Part shown: in pieces, positions 1 to 8,627 of the stretch | Position numbering within the stretch: position 1 is the first letter of the stretch | Layout of the letters: every line of letters begins with the position of its first letter | Assembly (NCBI GenBank): GCA_031276075.1 | Contig: JAISNU010000038.1 | Span: 1-35,862 of the forward strand | From: Campylobacteraceae bacterium | Lineage (GTDB): Bacteria; Campylobacterota; Campylobacteria; Campylobacterales; Campylobacteraceae | DNA length: 35,862 nucleotides | Direction: 5' to 3' | Notes under the pieces: model-generated | The model's database searches: none | What the model was told of the DNA's origin: nothing | What the model saw: only the letters and a program-made list of their open reading frames with translations | Program-made: the position numbers and the translations under genes

Positions 1-56
1 TTTTTTGTAATACTTTTTCAATAAAATTCATAAGCATAGTTTTATTCCATAAGTGC

Positions 57-85
57 AATAATACGCTCTTCAATTTAATATTATT
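57..85. promoter_or_regulatory. Candidate NikR operator upstream of nikK
   Basis: The sequence reads AATAATA, 15 bases, TATTATT, a perfect inverted repeat. Its inner core TAATA-N15-TATTA fits the TRWYA-N15-TRWYA consensus reported for Helicobacter NikR. It lies just before the ribosome binding site (AGGAG at about 90-94) and start of a nickel-uptake gene, where a repressor would block transcription or initiation. The DNA is AT-rich, so a chance match is possible, and no nikR gene is in the window. Confidence 0.4.
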
Positions 86-101
86 TGATAGGAGTATATG
101 T

Positions 102-848
102 ATGAAAGTATTACTAAGCGTTTTGTTTTTAGCTTCGTTTGCGTTTGCGCATTTTCAGAGCGTTATCGTAGATAAGAGCGTTCTTGAACAAAAAGACGGC
201 AATGAGATAGCCATATCTTACGAGTTTACGCACCCGTTTGAGCAAGAACTCATGAATATGGTAAAACCGCAGGATGCGGGCGTTTTCACAGAGGGCAAAA
301 AGGTATCATTTCTTAATTCTTTAAAATCTGCCAAGAAAGATTCTAAAAGCGTTTGGAGTGCAAAATATACGGTAAAAGAGCCCGGCGTTTATCAGTTTTA
401 TGTTGATCCCGCGCCCTATTTTGAGCCTGCGGAAGATAAATTTATAAGACATCAAACAAAAACGATAGTGGACGCTTTTGGTTCCGGCGAAGGGTGGGAC
501 GAGCCGATAGGATTGAAAGCCGAGATTATCCCGCTTTCGCGTCCGTACTCTTTATATGTCGGCAATATATTCAGTGCGCAGGTGTTGTACAAGGGTAAGC
601 CTGTGCCAAACGCCGAAATTGAGATAGAATTTTACAATACAAAAGGCTTAAAAGCGCCGAATGACGCTTATATCACACAAGTTATAAAAGCCGACCAAAA
701 CGGCGTTTTCCATGCTGCGCTTCCTTTCGCGGGCTGGTGGGGATTTGCCGCGCTTATTGACGACGACGAGAGTATCAAAAAAGACGGCAAAGCGTATCCT
801 GTGGAGCTTGGAGCCGTACTTTGGTTAAAAACAGAAAGCGTTAAATAG
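102..848 (+). CDS. nikK: NikK-like periplasmic DUF4198 protein, nickel uptake
   Basis: 248 residues with a clear signal peptide (about residues 1-16, cleavage after AFA), so the mature protein starts at or near a His and is periplasmic. The body matches the DUF4198 family: beta-rich, with the late segment [10 protein letters not shown] typical of these proteins. In Campylobacterota and Deltaproteobacteria this family is called NikK and accompanies the NikMLQO energy-coupling-factor nickel transporter, which follows here on the same strand. It probably binds or delivers metal to the membrane component; its chemistry is not settled. The ATG is preceded by AGGAG at a good distance. It is separated from nikM by about 400 bp and may have its own promoter. 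Cobalt instead of nickel as substrate cannot be excluded. Confidence 0.75.
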   Translation: MKVLLSVLFLASFAFAHFQSVIVDKSVLEQKDGNEIAISYEFTHPFEQELMNMVKPQDAGVFTEGKKVSFLNSLKSAKKDSKSVWSAKYTVKEPGVYQFYVDPAPYFEPAEDKFIRHQTKTIVDAFGSGEGWDEPIGLKAEIIPLSRPYSLYVGNIFSAQVLYKGKPVPNAEIEIEFYNTKGLKAPNDAYITQVIKADQNGVFHAALPFAGWWGFAALIDDDESIKKDGKAYPVELGAVLWLKTESVK

Positions 849-856
849 TGTCCGCA

Positions 857-880
857 AAGCGTTAAGTATTTTTAACGCTT
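857..880 (+). terminator. Strong hairpin after nikK, weak U-tract
   Basis: Nine-base perfect arms (AAGCGTTAA and TTAACGCTT) enclose a 6-nt loop right after the nikK stop, flanked by CCGC and GGCGG that could extend the stem. There is no run of T after it, so it may be a 3' stabilising hairpin or attenuator rather than a classic terminator. Confidence 0.35.
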
Positions 881-885
881 GGGCG

Positions 886-1255
886 GTAAAAATCTGTTTG
901 GCGCGATATTTATTGCGGGAATAACAAGGAAATATCCCATGTATTCTCGCTTTTTTATGTAAAATGCAAATAATAAAAGCGTGTGTGTATTAGATATCGT
1001 TTATATCATGCAAGATTGCTGTTTGGCTGCCGATTATATAAAAGCGGGCATCATATTTTAAAAATTTGTGTTCGGCTTTGTAAAATCTCACGCTTATATA
1101 AAGCCGCCGTTATTTTATGAGTGTAAAAATGACGAATATATCGGCAATACAATGATTGATTTCAGTCGACAAAAAATAAAAGAATTTGCAGTACTTGTAT
1201 GATGAATTTGCGTTTTTATCATTGCAAAAATTTGACACTAAAAAAGGATTAACCA
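886..1255. other. Gene-free interval between nikK and nikM
   Basis: About 370 bp with no intact gene. Bases 981-1202 read in one frame as protein-like sequence broken by one internal stop (TAA at 1059-1061), which could be a decayed coding remnant; I could not assign it to a family. No riboswitch structure was recognised. The last bases hold the AAGGA ribosome binding site of nikM. Confidence 0.4.
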
Positions 1256-1882
1256 ATGCACATAAGCGAAGGTATTTTAGAACCTGAAATTTTAATCGCA
1301 GGCGCTGTTGTATCGGCGGCTGTTATAATATATGCGCTGAAAAATCTAAAAAGCGAGGATATACCGAAAGTTTCGGCATTTTCAGCGCTGTTTTTCGTAG
1401 CGTCTTCCGTGTATGTTCCAATAGGACCGTCAAGCGTTCATCTTATCTTAAGCGGCATTGTCGGCGCGGCGCTGGGTATTCAGGCGTTTACGGCGATATT
1501 TGTGGCGCTGCTTTTGCAGGGGCTTCTTTTGGGATACGGCGGCATGACGACTTTGGGCGTCAATCTGTTTGATTTGGCAACTCCCGCGCTTATAGCTTCA
1601 TGGCTGTTTAGTTTTCGCGTTCATAAAGAGTGGCGGAAGAACGCTTTGTGGTTTGCCGTGGGATTTGTACCTGTGGCGCTCGGCGCGGTTTTACTCTCGG
1701 CTGTTTTGGCGCTTAACGGCGCGTTAATTCCGGGCGATAAGGGCGATGGATTTTTCGTCTCCGCTGCCGCCGCGCTTTTTGCGCATATACCTGTGATGAT
1801 TGTAGAGGGCGTGATAACGCTTCTTGCATTGAGATTTATAGAGAAAGTAAAACCCGAAATTTTATACAAGAGAAACTCATGA
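1256..1882 (+). CDS. nikM: NikM/CbiM, S component of ECF nickel (or cobalt) transporter
   Basis: 208 residues, the usual length of CbiM/NikM. The N-terminus MHISEGIL carries the conserved Met1-His2 that coordinates the metal in this family, and a further conserved His occurs in the segment SSVHLILSGIVG (about residue 61). The rest is a series of hydrophobic membrane segments. It is the substrate-binding membrane subunit of an energy-coupling-factor transporter. The stop overlaps the start of the next gene by 4 bp (ATGA), so nikM-nikL-nikQ-nikO form one translationally coupled operon. Nickel is preferred over cobalt because nikL replaces cbiN and nikK is adjacent. Ribosome binding site AAGGA sits 7 bases before the ATG. 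Confidence 0.88.
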   Translation: MHISEGILEPEILIAGAVVSAAVIIYALKNLKSEDIPKVSAFSALFFVASSVYVPIGPSSVHLILSGIVGAALGIQAFTAIFVALLLQGLLLGYGGMTTLGVNLFDLATPALIASWLFSFRVHKEWRKNALWFAVGFVPVALGAVLLSAVLALNGALIPGDKGDGFFVSAAAALFAHIPVMIVEGVITLLALRFIEKVKPEILYKRNS

Positions 1883-2292
1883 TACGCAAAATATTTTTAC
1901 TGTTGTTATTTGGCGCGGCGGTTTTATCCGCCCATAAGTTAAATCTGTTTTTGTACGACGAAAATGGAACGCTTTTTATCCAAAGCTATTTTCACAAATC
2001 CGCTCCATGCAAAAATTGCGAAGTGAAGATAGAGGACGAAAACGGCGTAATATCCGAACTTGTTACCGATGAAGAGGGCAGGGCGCAGGCAAAGGTCGCG
2101 CAAAGCGTTTTTAGTGTGAGTGTGGACGGCGGCATGGGGCATTTTGTGAAAGAAAATTATGAATTAAAAAGCGGCAAATCCGAACAATCTTCCGCGCTTC
2201 CAAAAGATATGACATGGCAAAATACCGCGCTTGGACTTTGCATCATGGCGGCTTTGTTTTTTATATTATGGTTTGTCAAAAGGAAAAAATGA
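1879..2292 (+). CDS. nikL: NikL-like accessory membrane-anchored component of nickel transporter
   Basis: 137 residues: signal peptide or N-terminal membrane segment (1-18, ending VLSA before His), a small extracytoplasmic beta domain with a CKNC pair (CysxxCys), and a C-terminal membrane helix followed by KRKK. This layout matches NikL, which takes the place of NikN/CbiN in NikMLQO systems. The mature N-terminus begins with His-Lys after the predicted cleavage, a possible metal ligand. It overlaps nikM by 4 bp and nikQ by 4 bp, arguing strongly for a role in the same complex. Confidence 0.72.
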   Translation: MIRKIFLLLLFGAAVLSAHKLNLFLYDENGTLFIQSYFHKSAPCKNCEVKIEDENGVISELVTDEEGRAQAKVAQSVFSVSVDGGMGHFVKENYELKSGKSEQSSALPKDMTWQNTALGLCIMAALFFILWFVKRKK

Positions 2293-2942
2293 GGACGATT
2301 TCGCCTGCCGCCGCGCTTTTGGCGGCTTTCATGTATGCTGTTTTTACCGCGCTTCAAACGCAGATTATGAGTGCGCTTTTTTTGCCGCCTCTGTTTTTGG
2401 CGTGCATAAAGTTTGACTTTGTTAAACCGTCGCTTCGCAGGCTTTTGTTTTTAAATCTATTTGTCGCGGTTGTAGTCGTCTCGCTTTGCGTAACGGGCGA
2501 TTATGAGCGCGCGCTTTTAATCTTTGTGCGTTCAAATCTCATACTTTTTTTCGTACTTTTGCTTTTTTGCGGCAAAAGCGAATTTGACATAGCTTTGGCG
2601 CTGCGCGACATCAAATGCCCGCCCAAATTTGTCTCCATCGTATTTTTCACCGCGAAGTCAATCTTTCTTTTAAGGCATGAATTTTATCTTTTTCGCCGCG
2701 CTTTATATATCAGAGGATTTACGCCTAAAACCAATCTTTTGAGTTATAAAACGCTTGCGGGATTTGTGGGGATTTTGTTTATTAAGACTTGGGAGAGGGC
2801 GGACGCGCTGAAAAACAGTATGTTTTTGCGCGGCTTTGACGGCGAGATTTATACTTTAAGCGCGCGTAAAGTTTTCAACTATTATGATTTGGCTTTGATT
2901 TTGGCAGTTTTAATATCAATCGCGTTGGGAGTTTTTCTTTGA
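2289..2942 (+). CDS. nikQ: NikQ/CbiQ, transmembrane T component of ECF transporter
   Basis: 217 residues beginning MRTISPAAAL. The ATG at 2289 overlaps the nikL stop (ATGA) and is preferred to an in-frame upstream codon inside nikL. Several hydrophobic helices are followed by a cytoplasmic region with ALRDIKCP and the characteristic late motif ALKNSMFLRGF, matching the CbiQ pattern in which A-R-G boxes contact the ATPase. It is the energy-coupling membrane subunit. The last base pairs overlap the TTG start of nikO. Confidence 0.85.
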   Translation: MRTISPAAALLAAFMYAVFTALQTQIMSALFLPPLFLACIKFDFVKPSLRRLLFLNLFVAVVVVSLCVTGDYERALLIFVRSNLILFFVLLLFCGKSEFDIALALRDIKCPPKFVSIVFFTAKSIFLLRHEFYLFRRALYIRGFTPKTNLLSYKTLAGFVGILFIKTWERADALKNSMFLRGFDGEIYTLSARKVFNYYDLALILAVLISIALGVFL

Positions 2943-3658
2943 GCTGTTCTTTAAATATAAAAAATGTTGCGATAAAAAGGGACGGCAGGACGCTTTGCGA
3001 AAATCTCTCTTTAAATGTCTCCCACAAGGAAAAAATCGCTATCATAGGCGCGAACGGATGCGGCAAAACCACTCTTTTGGAGACAATAGTTGGATTTTGC
3101 GCGCTTGCGCAAGGAGAAATAGAGATATTTCACGAAAAAATCGCTTCAAGAGAGAATTTTAAAAATATCCGCCGCATGGTCGGCTATTTGCTGCAAGATT
3201 CGGATAATCAATTTTTGGCTCCCATAGTTGAAGACGATGTAGCTTTCAGTCTCTTGGCGCACGGCGCGGACAAAAATGAAGCAAGGGCAAAAACGGACAG
3301 GATATTAAATGATTTGGGCATTTCGCATTTGGCTAAAAAGATTGTTTACCACCTCTCAGGCGGTGAAAAAAAGCTTGTCGCGCTTGCGGGAGTGCTGATA
3401 ACAGAGCCGAAACTCATGCTGCTTGACGAACCGACATCGGGGCTTGATTTTGATATGCAGTTGAAATTGACCGAAATACTCAGGAAAATAGATAAAAGCA
3501 TAGTTATCGTTTCACATGACAAAGAGTTTATAGAGGGCGTGGTGGATAAAATATACAAAATCTCCCCGAACGGCTTGAAGCGCATGCTAAATTCCGATAC
3601 CGAGTATATTCATGCGCATGACGGATTGCCGCCGCATACGCACCCGCATGAACATTAA
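2939..3658 (+). CDS. nikO: NikO/CbiO, ATP-binding subunit of ECF nickel transporter, with His-rich tail
   Basis: 239 residues. ABC ATPase motifs are complete: Walker A GANGCGKTT (about 37-45), Q-loop in LLQDSDNQ, signature LSGGEKK (about 139-145), Walker B LMLLDEP (about 159-165) and the switch His in VSHD. It powers the NikMLQ complex on the inner face of the membrane. The start is TTG at 2939, overlapping the nikQ stop by 4 bp; no ATG is available nearby in frame. The last 15 residues (HAHDGLPPHTHPHEH) hold six histidines, which fits a nickel-binding or sensing tail. Last gene of the operon. Confidence 0.88.
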   Translation: MSCSLNIKNVAIKRDGRTLCENLSLNVSHKEKIAIIGANGCGKTTLLETIVGFCALAQGEIEIFHEKIASRENFKNIRRMVGYLLQDSDNQFLAPIVEDDVAFSLLAHGADKNEARAKTDRILNDLGISHLAKKIVYHLSGGEKKLVALAGVLITEPKLMLLDEPTSGLDFDMQLKLTEILRKIDKSIVIVSHDKEFIEGVVDKIYKISPNGLKRMLNSDTEYIHAHDGLPPHTHPHEH

Positions 3659-3715
3659 GCTGTTTTTCAAATACGGCGTTTGATATAATATCAGATACCA
3701 TTTTGGAGTAAAATT

Positions 3716-4321
3716 ATGAAAAATATATTTAAAATTTTAAAATTTTTAACGGCGGTCGTTTTTGCCGACGATTATGATGAGATTGCGAAAGCTTCTGAAA
3801 AAAGGCGATTATAAAACTTCGGCAAAGCCGCATGAAAAGCCTGCGATAGCGGAGATGTCAAAAGCTGCGGCGATTAGGGCGCGCTGTATGAGAGCGGATT
3901 GGGCGTGGAACAGGATTTTGACAAATCGGCAAGATTGTGCGAGAAAGCCTACAATGGCAGAATTATTGAATATTGCGGACATTTGGGTTTAAAATACGAG
4001 TTTGGACGGGGAGTAAAAAAAGACTTTATTAAAGCGGCGGAGTTATATAAAAAAGCTTGTGATAACAAAATCTCTGAGGGCTGTCATCTTTTGGCTTTGA
4101 TGTATGCCGACGGCAAAGGCGTTAAACAAGATTATACCAAAGCGGAGGAGCTGTTTTTAAAATCCTGCTATGACGATAAGGGTTCATGTTATTTCTCTTT
4201 AGGCGCAGTATATGAGTTTGGGTTTGATATGAAGAAAAATACCGTTAAAGTAGCCGAATATTACAAAAAAGCGTGCGCTCTGTCGCAGATAGGTTGTGCA
4301 GATTGTGAAAGGTTAAAGTAA
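3716..4321 (+). pseudogene. Broken Sel1-repeat (Hcp-like cysteine-rich) gene
   Basis: A start with signal-like sequence (MKNIFKILKFLTAVVFADD) at 3716 opens a reading frame that stops at 3812-3814. The protein continues in the next frame as KKGDYKTSAK, returns to the first frame near 3843 (KACDSGDVKSCGD), meets an in-frame TAG at about 3875 where Sel1 repeats normally have Leu, then runs intact to 4321. The intact part (about 140 codons) holds alternating Sel1/TPR-like repeats with paired cysteines (KKACDNKISEGCHLLALMY), as in Helicobacter cysteine-rich Hcp proteins, which are secreted or periplasmic. Two compensating frameshifts plus a nonsense codon in the first 160 bases argue for decay. 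A TTG at 3899 could in principle restart translation, but without a signal peptide. Confidence 0.7.
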
Positions 4322-5290
4322 ATCTGTTGATGATTTATTGTTGCCTTGTTGAGAGTTTTTTATGATATGCGGTTTTGTTTTTGAGAGCGTTGATTGTACT
4401 GTAAAGCGCGATTTCAAAACATTTTTATGAGTATTTTTTATTTCTCTATTTCAAGGCCTCTTTGCGAATTTAACACAACGGTCGCTTTATTATCAAATTC
4501 TATTTTTCCACGCTTTGCCTGCCGTGATAAAATGCTAATTTAATGCAACATTATCTTGTTGCGAGTGTTTAATCCTTTATTTTCTTGCGAGAACAGTACT
4601 ATTATTTTTATATTTATGACGCTTAGCTTAATACTTTACGCAATAAATTTTATTCCCGTACGCTCGGAAATCTAAAAGACAAAATGAGATAAAGTAATTA
4701 ATAAAAAAATTAAAAAATATTAGATTTTAAGGATTAAAACAAAAAGAGTTTATTTTCCATCATTGCGAGCGCGGCAATCCAAAATTTATAACAACAAAAA
4801 TACTATCATTATAGAAAAATAAGCATTTTTTCTATATTTGTAATTATGGATTGCTTCGTCGTGCCACGCTTCGCTCGCAGTCCTCGCAATGACGGAAGGT
4901 GGGATTGCCGTGCCTTCACACAACAGTTTGTAATGATGGATAAAGAAAGTTCCAGTTTTTTAATGAAATATTTTGATAATGCGCTTCACATTGGAAATGT
5001 TTTGCTTCATAAAAGCACTTTGCTTGTTCCTCAACGACTCGCAATAACGGAAGAGGGCGCATGCGCTTTGCAAGGTTGCGGGAATAACGGGAATAACAGA
5101 GAATGGGACGCATGTATTTTGTCTGTTGTATGGCGGTGAAATGACAAAAAGGGGATAAAAAACCGCTGATAATACGGTCGCAAAAATGCTCCAAAGTTTC
5201 AAAAAAGCAAAAAACGCTTTGATAATATTTATTTGATTATGCCGTTTTGCTGCATGTCGGAATATTATGCAAAAGACGCTTTAAATATAG
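4322..5290. repeat. Gene-free interval with dispersed palindromic repeats
   Basis: About 970 bp, mostly AT-rich, with no credible gene. It contains a short repeat copy at 4758-4780 (TCATTGCGAG...GCAATCC, inner hairpin missing) and a full copy in the opposite orientation at 4848-4895 (GGATTGC...CTCGCAATGAC), followed by degenerate fragments around 4904-4940 and 5039-5051. The same family recurs near 9.8-10.3 kb and 32.2-33.6 kb. Apparent open frames here come from the repeats and have no family resemblance. Confidence 0.75.
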
Positions 5291-7003
5291 CTATTTTTTA
5301 TCCAAATACGGTGCGATATACCGCTCATACCGCAAAAATTTCAATTTGGATATATCTACAAGCACAAGACCATCTACACAATCGTTAAAGTCAGGGTCAA
5401 TACCAAAATCCATAAACTGTACTCCGCCTTGTTCGCAGAGTTCCGAATACTGTTTATAAAGCGTAGGAATACCGCAATTCATATTGTTAAGCATACTTTT
5501 GAGCGAGCGCATATCTTGCTGGTAGTCGTTGCCGTTAAACTTCTCTAACGCCAATAATTGCGTTTTGGGATACGGGCGTTTGGAGACGGCGATTAAAGTT
5601 TTGGGAGAGAAATAGAGTCTATAAAATGATATCAATAAGTCGCGCGCAACTACAGGCATTGATGAAGATATGGAGACGGGTCCGAACAAATACCTGTACT
5701 TAGGATTTTTTGCCATATACGCCCCGATACCCTGCCATAAATAATCCAATCCTTTCTTACCCCAATATTTAGGCTGTATGAAACTTCTTCCGAGTTCAAC
5801 GCCGTACTTTAAAATCTCATTCATCTGTTCGTTATAGTCAAACAGAGTATCGCTATATAGCGTCTTTGTGCTTTCATACCCTTCCGTAGGCGTAAAACGG
5901 TAAGCTCCGACTATATCAAGCTGATGATTATCCCATAATATCAAATGATAATAGTAGTTATCGTAACAATCCAAATCAAGCCTTTTCCCGCTCCCTTCTC
6001 CTACGGCTCTAAAAGCTATCTCCCTTAATCTTCCAAGTTCGTGTAAAACAGGCGAAAATGTCTCGTCTTCGCCTATTTTATATAGATAGATAATCTTATT
6101 ATCGGGCGTTTTACCTAAAACCTCGCATTTCTCAAGCGCAGTTTTAAGAGCTATCCGCTCGGACGGTAAAGCTATCGGCGCTTCGCCTTTAATGCATCCT
6201 TTTTTGCCTTTGCCTATTTGATATGTATGTTTTCTTAGAGATTTGGCTGTTTGAGCAGGCGATATTTTAGAGTTGCTCCAATACTCATACGGTATTCGCT
6301 TGCCTATTCTTATTCTTATGCCTTTGCCTCTTTGTTTGAACATTTCGTGTACTAAAAGATATGTGGACAGAGGTTTATAAATCATAGACGAAAGATAAAA
6401 CAGGATACTGTTCCTGCCTTTTATGTGAACAGGCACTATACTGGCATGTACTCTGGAAGCCAATCTCACAAATCCGCTGTTCCATTTACAATCTTTTATC
6501 CCTTTAAGACTAAATCTTGATACCTCTCCTGCCGGAAACACTATCAATGCCCCTCCGCCTCTCAAATGCTCTTGAAGTTCTCTAATCTGATGGCGTCCGG
6601 TTTGTCCTCCCATATTGTCAACGAGTATAAATATATCTTCCAAAGCCCTAACATGAGAGAGGATACGGTTGGACATAGTTTTAACATCGGGTCTTACCGA
6701 AGATATCATCTTTAACAGAGCCAAACCGTCAAGCAAGCCGGTAGGGTGGTTAGATACGAATATTACCGTTCCATGCGAGGGGATATTTTCCAAATCAGCG
6801 CTGTCGCTCTCGCAGCGAAACTCAAAATAACGCAGCATTTCATCAACGCAATCCATACCTTTAAGGCTTGGGTATTTTTTTTCAAACTCTATAAACTCTT
6901 TTTCATGAAACAGATGAGGCAATATCCACTTTAAAAGCTTTTCACGCCATTTGGGTAATTTATGCTCTTGGGATTGCTGTTGTATGATAGCGTCAAAATA
7001 CAT
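5291..7003 (-). CDS. olsF: OlsF-like bifunctional acyltransferase, ornithine lipid synthesis
   Basis: 570 residues, two acyltransferase domains. The N-terminal half (about 60-260) is a PlsC-like lysophospholipid acyltransferase: NHPTGLLDG gives the His86-x5-Asp92 catalytic pair and FPAGE (156-160) is the second motif. The C-terminal half (about 300-540) resembles the GNAT-type N-acyltransferase of OlsB, with LYSDTLFDYNEQ and the RSFIQPKYWGKKGLDYLWQG segment. This order matches OlsF, which makes ornithine lipids by both N- and O-acylation and is known from gamma-, delta- and epsilonproteobacteria and Bacteroidetes. It starts 6 bp after pstB, so it is the last gene of pstC-pstA-pstB-olsF. Ornithine lipids replace phospholipids under phosphate starvation, which fits the operon. 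A generic hemolysin-like acyltransferase label would be the fallback. Confidence 0.72.
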   Translation of the reverse strand: MYFDAIIQQQSQEHKLPKWREKLLKWILPHLFHEKEFIEFEKKYPSLKGMDCVDEMLRYFEFRCESDSADLENIPSHGTVIFVSNHPTGLLDGLALLKMISSVRPDVKTMSNRILSHVRALEDIFILVDNMGGQTGRHQIRELQEHLRGGGALIVFPAGEVSRFSLKGIKDCKWNSGFVRLASRVHASIVPVHIKGRNSILFYLSSMIYKPLSTYLLVHEMFKQRGKGIRIRIGKRIPYEYWSNSKISPAQTAKSLRKHTYQIGKGKKGCIKGEAPIALPSERIALKTALEKCEVLGKTPDNKIIYLYKIGEDETFSPVLHELGRLREIAFRAVGEGSGKRLDLDCYDNYYYHLILWDNHQLDIVGAYRFTPTEGYESTKTLYSDTLFDYNEQMNEILKYGVELGRSFIQPKYWGKKGLDYLWQGIGAYMAKNPKYRYLFGPVSISSSMPVVARDLLISFYRLYFSPKTLIAVSKRPYPKTQLLALEKFNGNDYQQDMRSLKSMLNNMNCGIPTLYKQYSELCEQGGVQFMDFGIDPDFNDCVDGLVLVDISKLKFLRYERYIAPYLDKK

Positions 7004-7009
7004 GGCAAA

Positions 7010-7795
7010 TTACCCGAATTTACCCGTGATATACTCTTCCGTAAGGCGTTCTTTGGGGGTTACAAAAAGCTCTTTTGTGGGGCTTAACTCTATCAAATCC
7101 CCAAGATACATAAATGCCGTGTAGTCGCTCACACGCGCAGCTTGCTGCATATTGTGCGTTACGATTATGATGCTGACATCGTTTTTAAGCTCGGTTATGA
7201 GTTGTTCTATTGCCTGCGTTGAGATAGGATCAAGCGCGGATGTAGGCTCGTCAAATAAAAGCGCCTGCGGTTCAACGGCTATCGCGCGCGCTATGCAAAG
7301 CCTCTGCTGCTGACCGCCTGAAAGCGCGTTAGCGTCGCTTTTTAACCTGTCTTTGACTTCATTCCAGATAGCGGCTCCTTTTAGAGCTTTTTCTATTCTG
7401 TCGTTTAATTCGGATTTTGCCCTAACGCCTTTGAGTTTCAATCCGTATGCGATATTGTCCCAGATAGACATGGGAAACGAAGTCGGTTTTTGGAAAATCA
7501 TGCCTATCTTAGTGCGCAAATCAATCAAATCAGTTTTAGGTTCAAGTATGTTTTGGTTATTAAAGATGATTTTACCTTTGTAAATATTGCCCGCATATAA
7601 ATCATGAATACGATTAAAGCAGCGTAGCAGCGTAGTTTTGCCGCAGCCGCTCGGACCTATCAGAGCGGTGATTTTATGCTTTGCTATGGGCATATTTATA
7701 CCTCTTAAACTGCTTTGCTCTGTATTGGCATATGTAAAAGAGAGGTTTGCGACCTCAATGGCTTTTTTTTCTTGAATATCCGCTATGGTTGCCAA
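7010..7795 (-). CDS. pstB: PstB, phosphate ABC transporter ATPase
   Basis: 261 residues with Walker [10 protein letters not shown] (47-55), the PstB-typical Q-loop segment [18 protein letters not shown], signature LSGGQQQR (158-165), Walker B ALLFDEP (about 178-184) and switch His in [13 protein letters not shown]. It hydrolyses ATP to drive phosphate uptake through PstC/PstA. The start is TTG at 7795, preceded by GAGGAG that overlaps the pstA stop; the gap to pstA is 1 bp. Followed after 6 bp by olsF. Confidence 0.95.
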   Translation of the reverse strand: MATIADIQEKKAIEVANLSFTYANTEQSSLRGINMPIAKHKITALIGPSGCGKTTLLRCFNRIHDLYAGNIYKGKIIFNNQNILEPKTDLIDLRTKIGMIFQKPTSFPMSIWDNIAYGLKLKGVRAKSELNDRIEKALKGAAIWNEVKDRLKSDANALSGGQQQRLCIARAIAVEPQALLFDEPTSALDPISTQAIEQLITELKNDVSIIIVTHNMQQAARVSDYTAFMYLGDLIELSPTKELFVTPKERLTEEYITGKFG

Positions 7796-7796
7796 G

Positions 7797-8627
7797 CTAT
7801 CTCCTCTTTTTGATTATCAATCTGCCCATTATATTTATCCCAAGAACAAATATAGAAAGTAAAAACGCCGCCGCCCAGCCAAGAGACTGCCAATCGGCAT
7901 AAGGACTTGTGGCGTAATTGAACATTGTAACCGTAAGCGACGATACGGGCGCGTTTAAGTCCATGCTGAAAAAGTTATTATTAAACGATGTAAACAGCAG
8001 CGGAGCCGTTTCGCCGCTGACTCTTGCGACTGAAAGCAGCGCTCCCGTTAAAATGCCTATTTTCGCGCCTCTATATACGACGCCTATTATCACTTTATAT
8101 CGCGGCGCGCCGAGAGCGGACGCGGCTTCTCTTTGCGTTTGCGGTACAAGAGTAAGCATATCGTCGGTTACTCTTAAAACTATCGGTATCATTATAACGC
8201 TCAACGCTGCTATACCCGCCCAACCCGAAAAGTGTCCGACAGGGTGGACTAAGATAGCGTAGATAAATGCTCCTATAACTATTGAGGGCGAACTCATCAT
8301 GATGTCGCTTATATCGCGTATGAAATTTGCTATTTTGCTTTTATGCGTGTATTCGCTCAAAAATGTACCTGCCAGCACGCCTATGGGGATACCAATGAGC
8401 GAGGCGAAAAATACCAGTATGCCTTGACCGACAAGAGCGTTTTTGAGTCCGCCGCTTTCTATGCCGCTTGGCGCGGTATTGTGCAAAAATATATCAAGAT
8501 TGAGCGCGGCAAATCCTTTATAACACAGCACGAAAAGTATCCAAAACAAAAAAGCTATGCCTATTACCGCGCTTATAACGCAAAGGGTCAATACTATACG
8601 GTTCACGGCGACGCGCCTGTTTTTCAT
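7797..8627 (-). CDS. pstA: PstA, phosphate ABC transporter permease
   Basis: 276 residues, six predicted membrane helices, with the permease coupling loop [17 protein letters not shown] (the EAA loop) and the PstA-typical [19 protein letters not shown] segment and [13 protein letters not shown]. It forms the inner-membrane channel with PstC. Its ATG overlaps the pstC stop by 4 bp. Confidence 0.94.
   Translation of the reverse strand: MKNRRVAVNRIVLTLCVISAVIGIAFLFWILFVLCYKGFAALNLDIFLHNTAPSGIESGGLKNALVGQGILVFFASLIGIPIGVLAGTFLSEYTHKSKIANFIRDISDIMMSSPSIVIGAFIYAILVHPVGHFSGWAGIAALSVIMIPIVLRVTDDMLTLVPQTQREAASALGAPRYKVIIGVVYRGAKIGILTGALLSVARVSGETAPLLFTSFNNNFFSMDLNAPVSSLTVTMFNYATSPYADWQSLGWAAAFLLSIFVLGINIMGRLIIKKRR

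Noticed and set aside
1060-1255. Cobalamin or nickel/cobalt riboswitch before nikM
   Set aside because: No conserved riboswitch motifs could be recognised by eye; the region reads more like coding debris.
4846-5139. 97-codon open frame on the plus strand
   Set aside because: It begins inside a repeat copy, with repeat-derived residues, and has no coding character or neighbour context.
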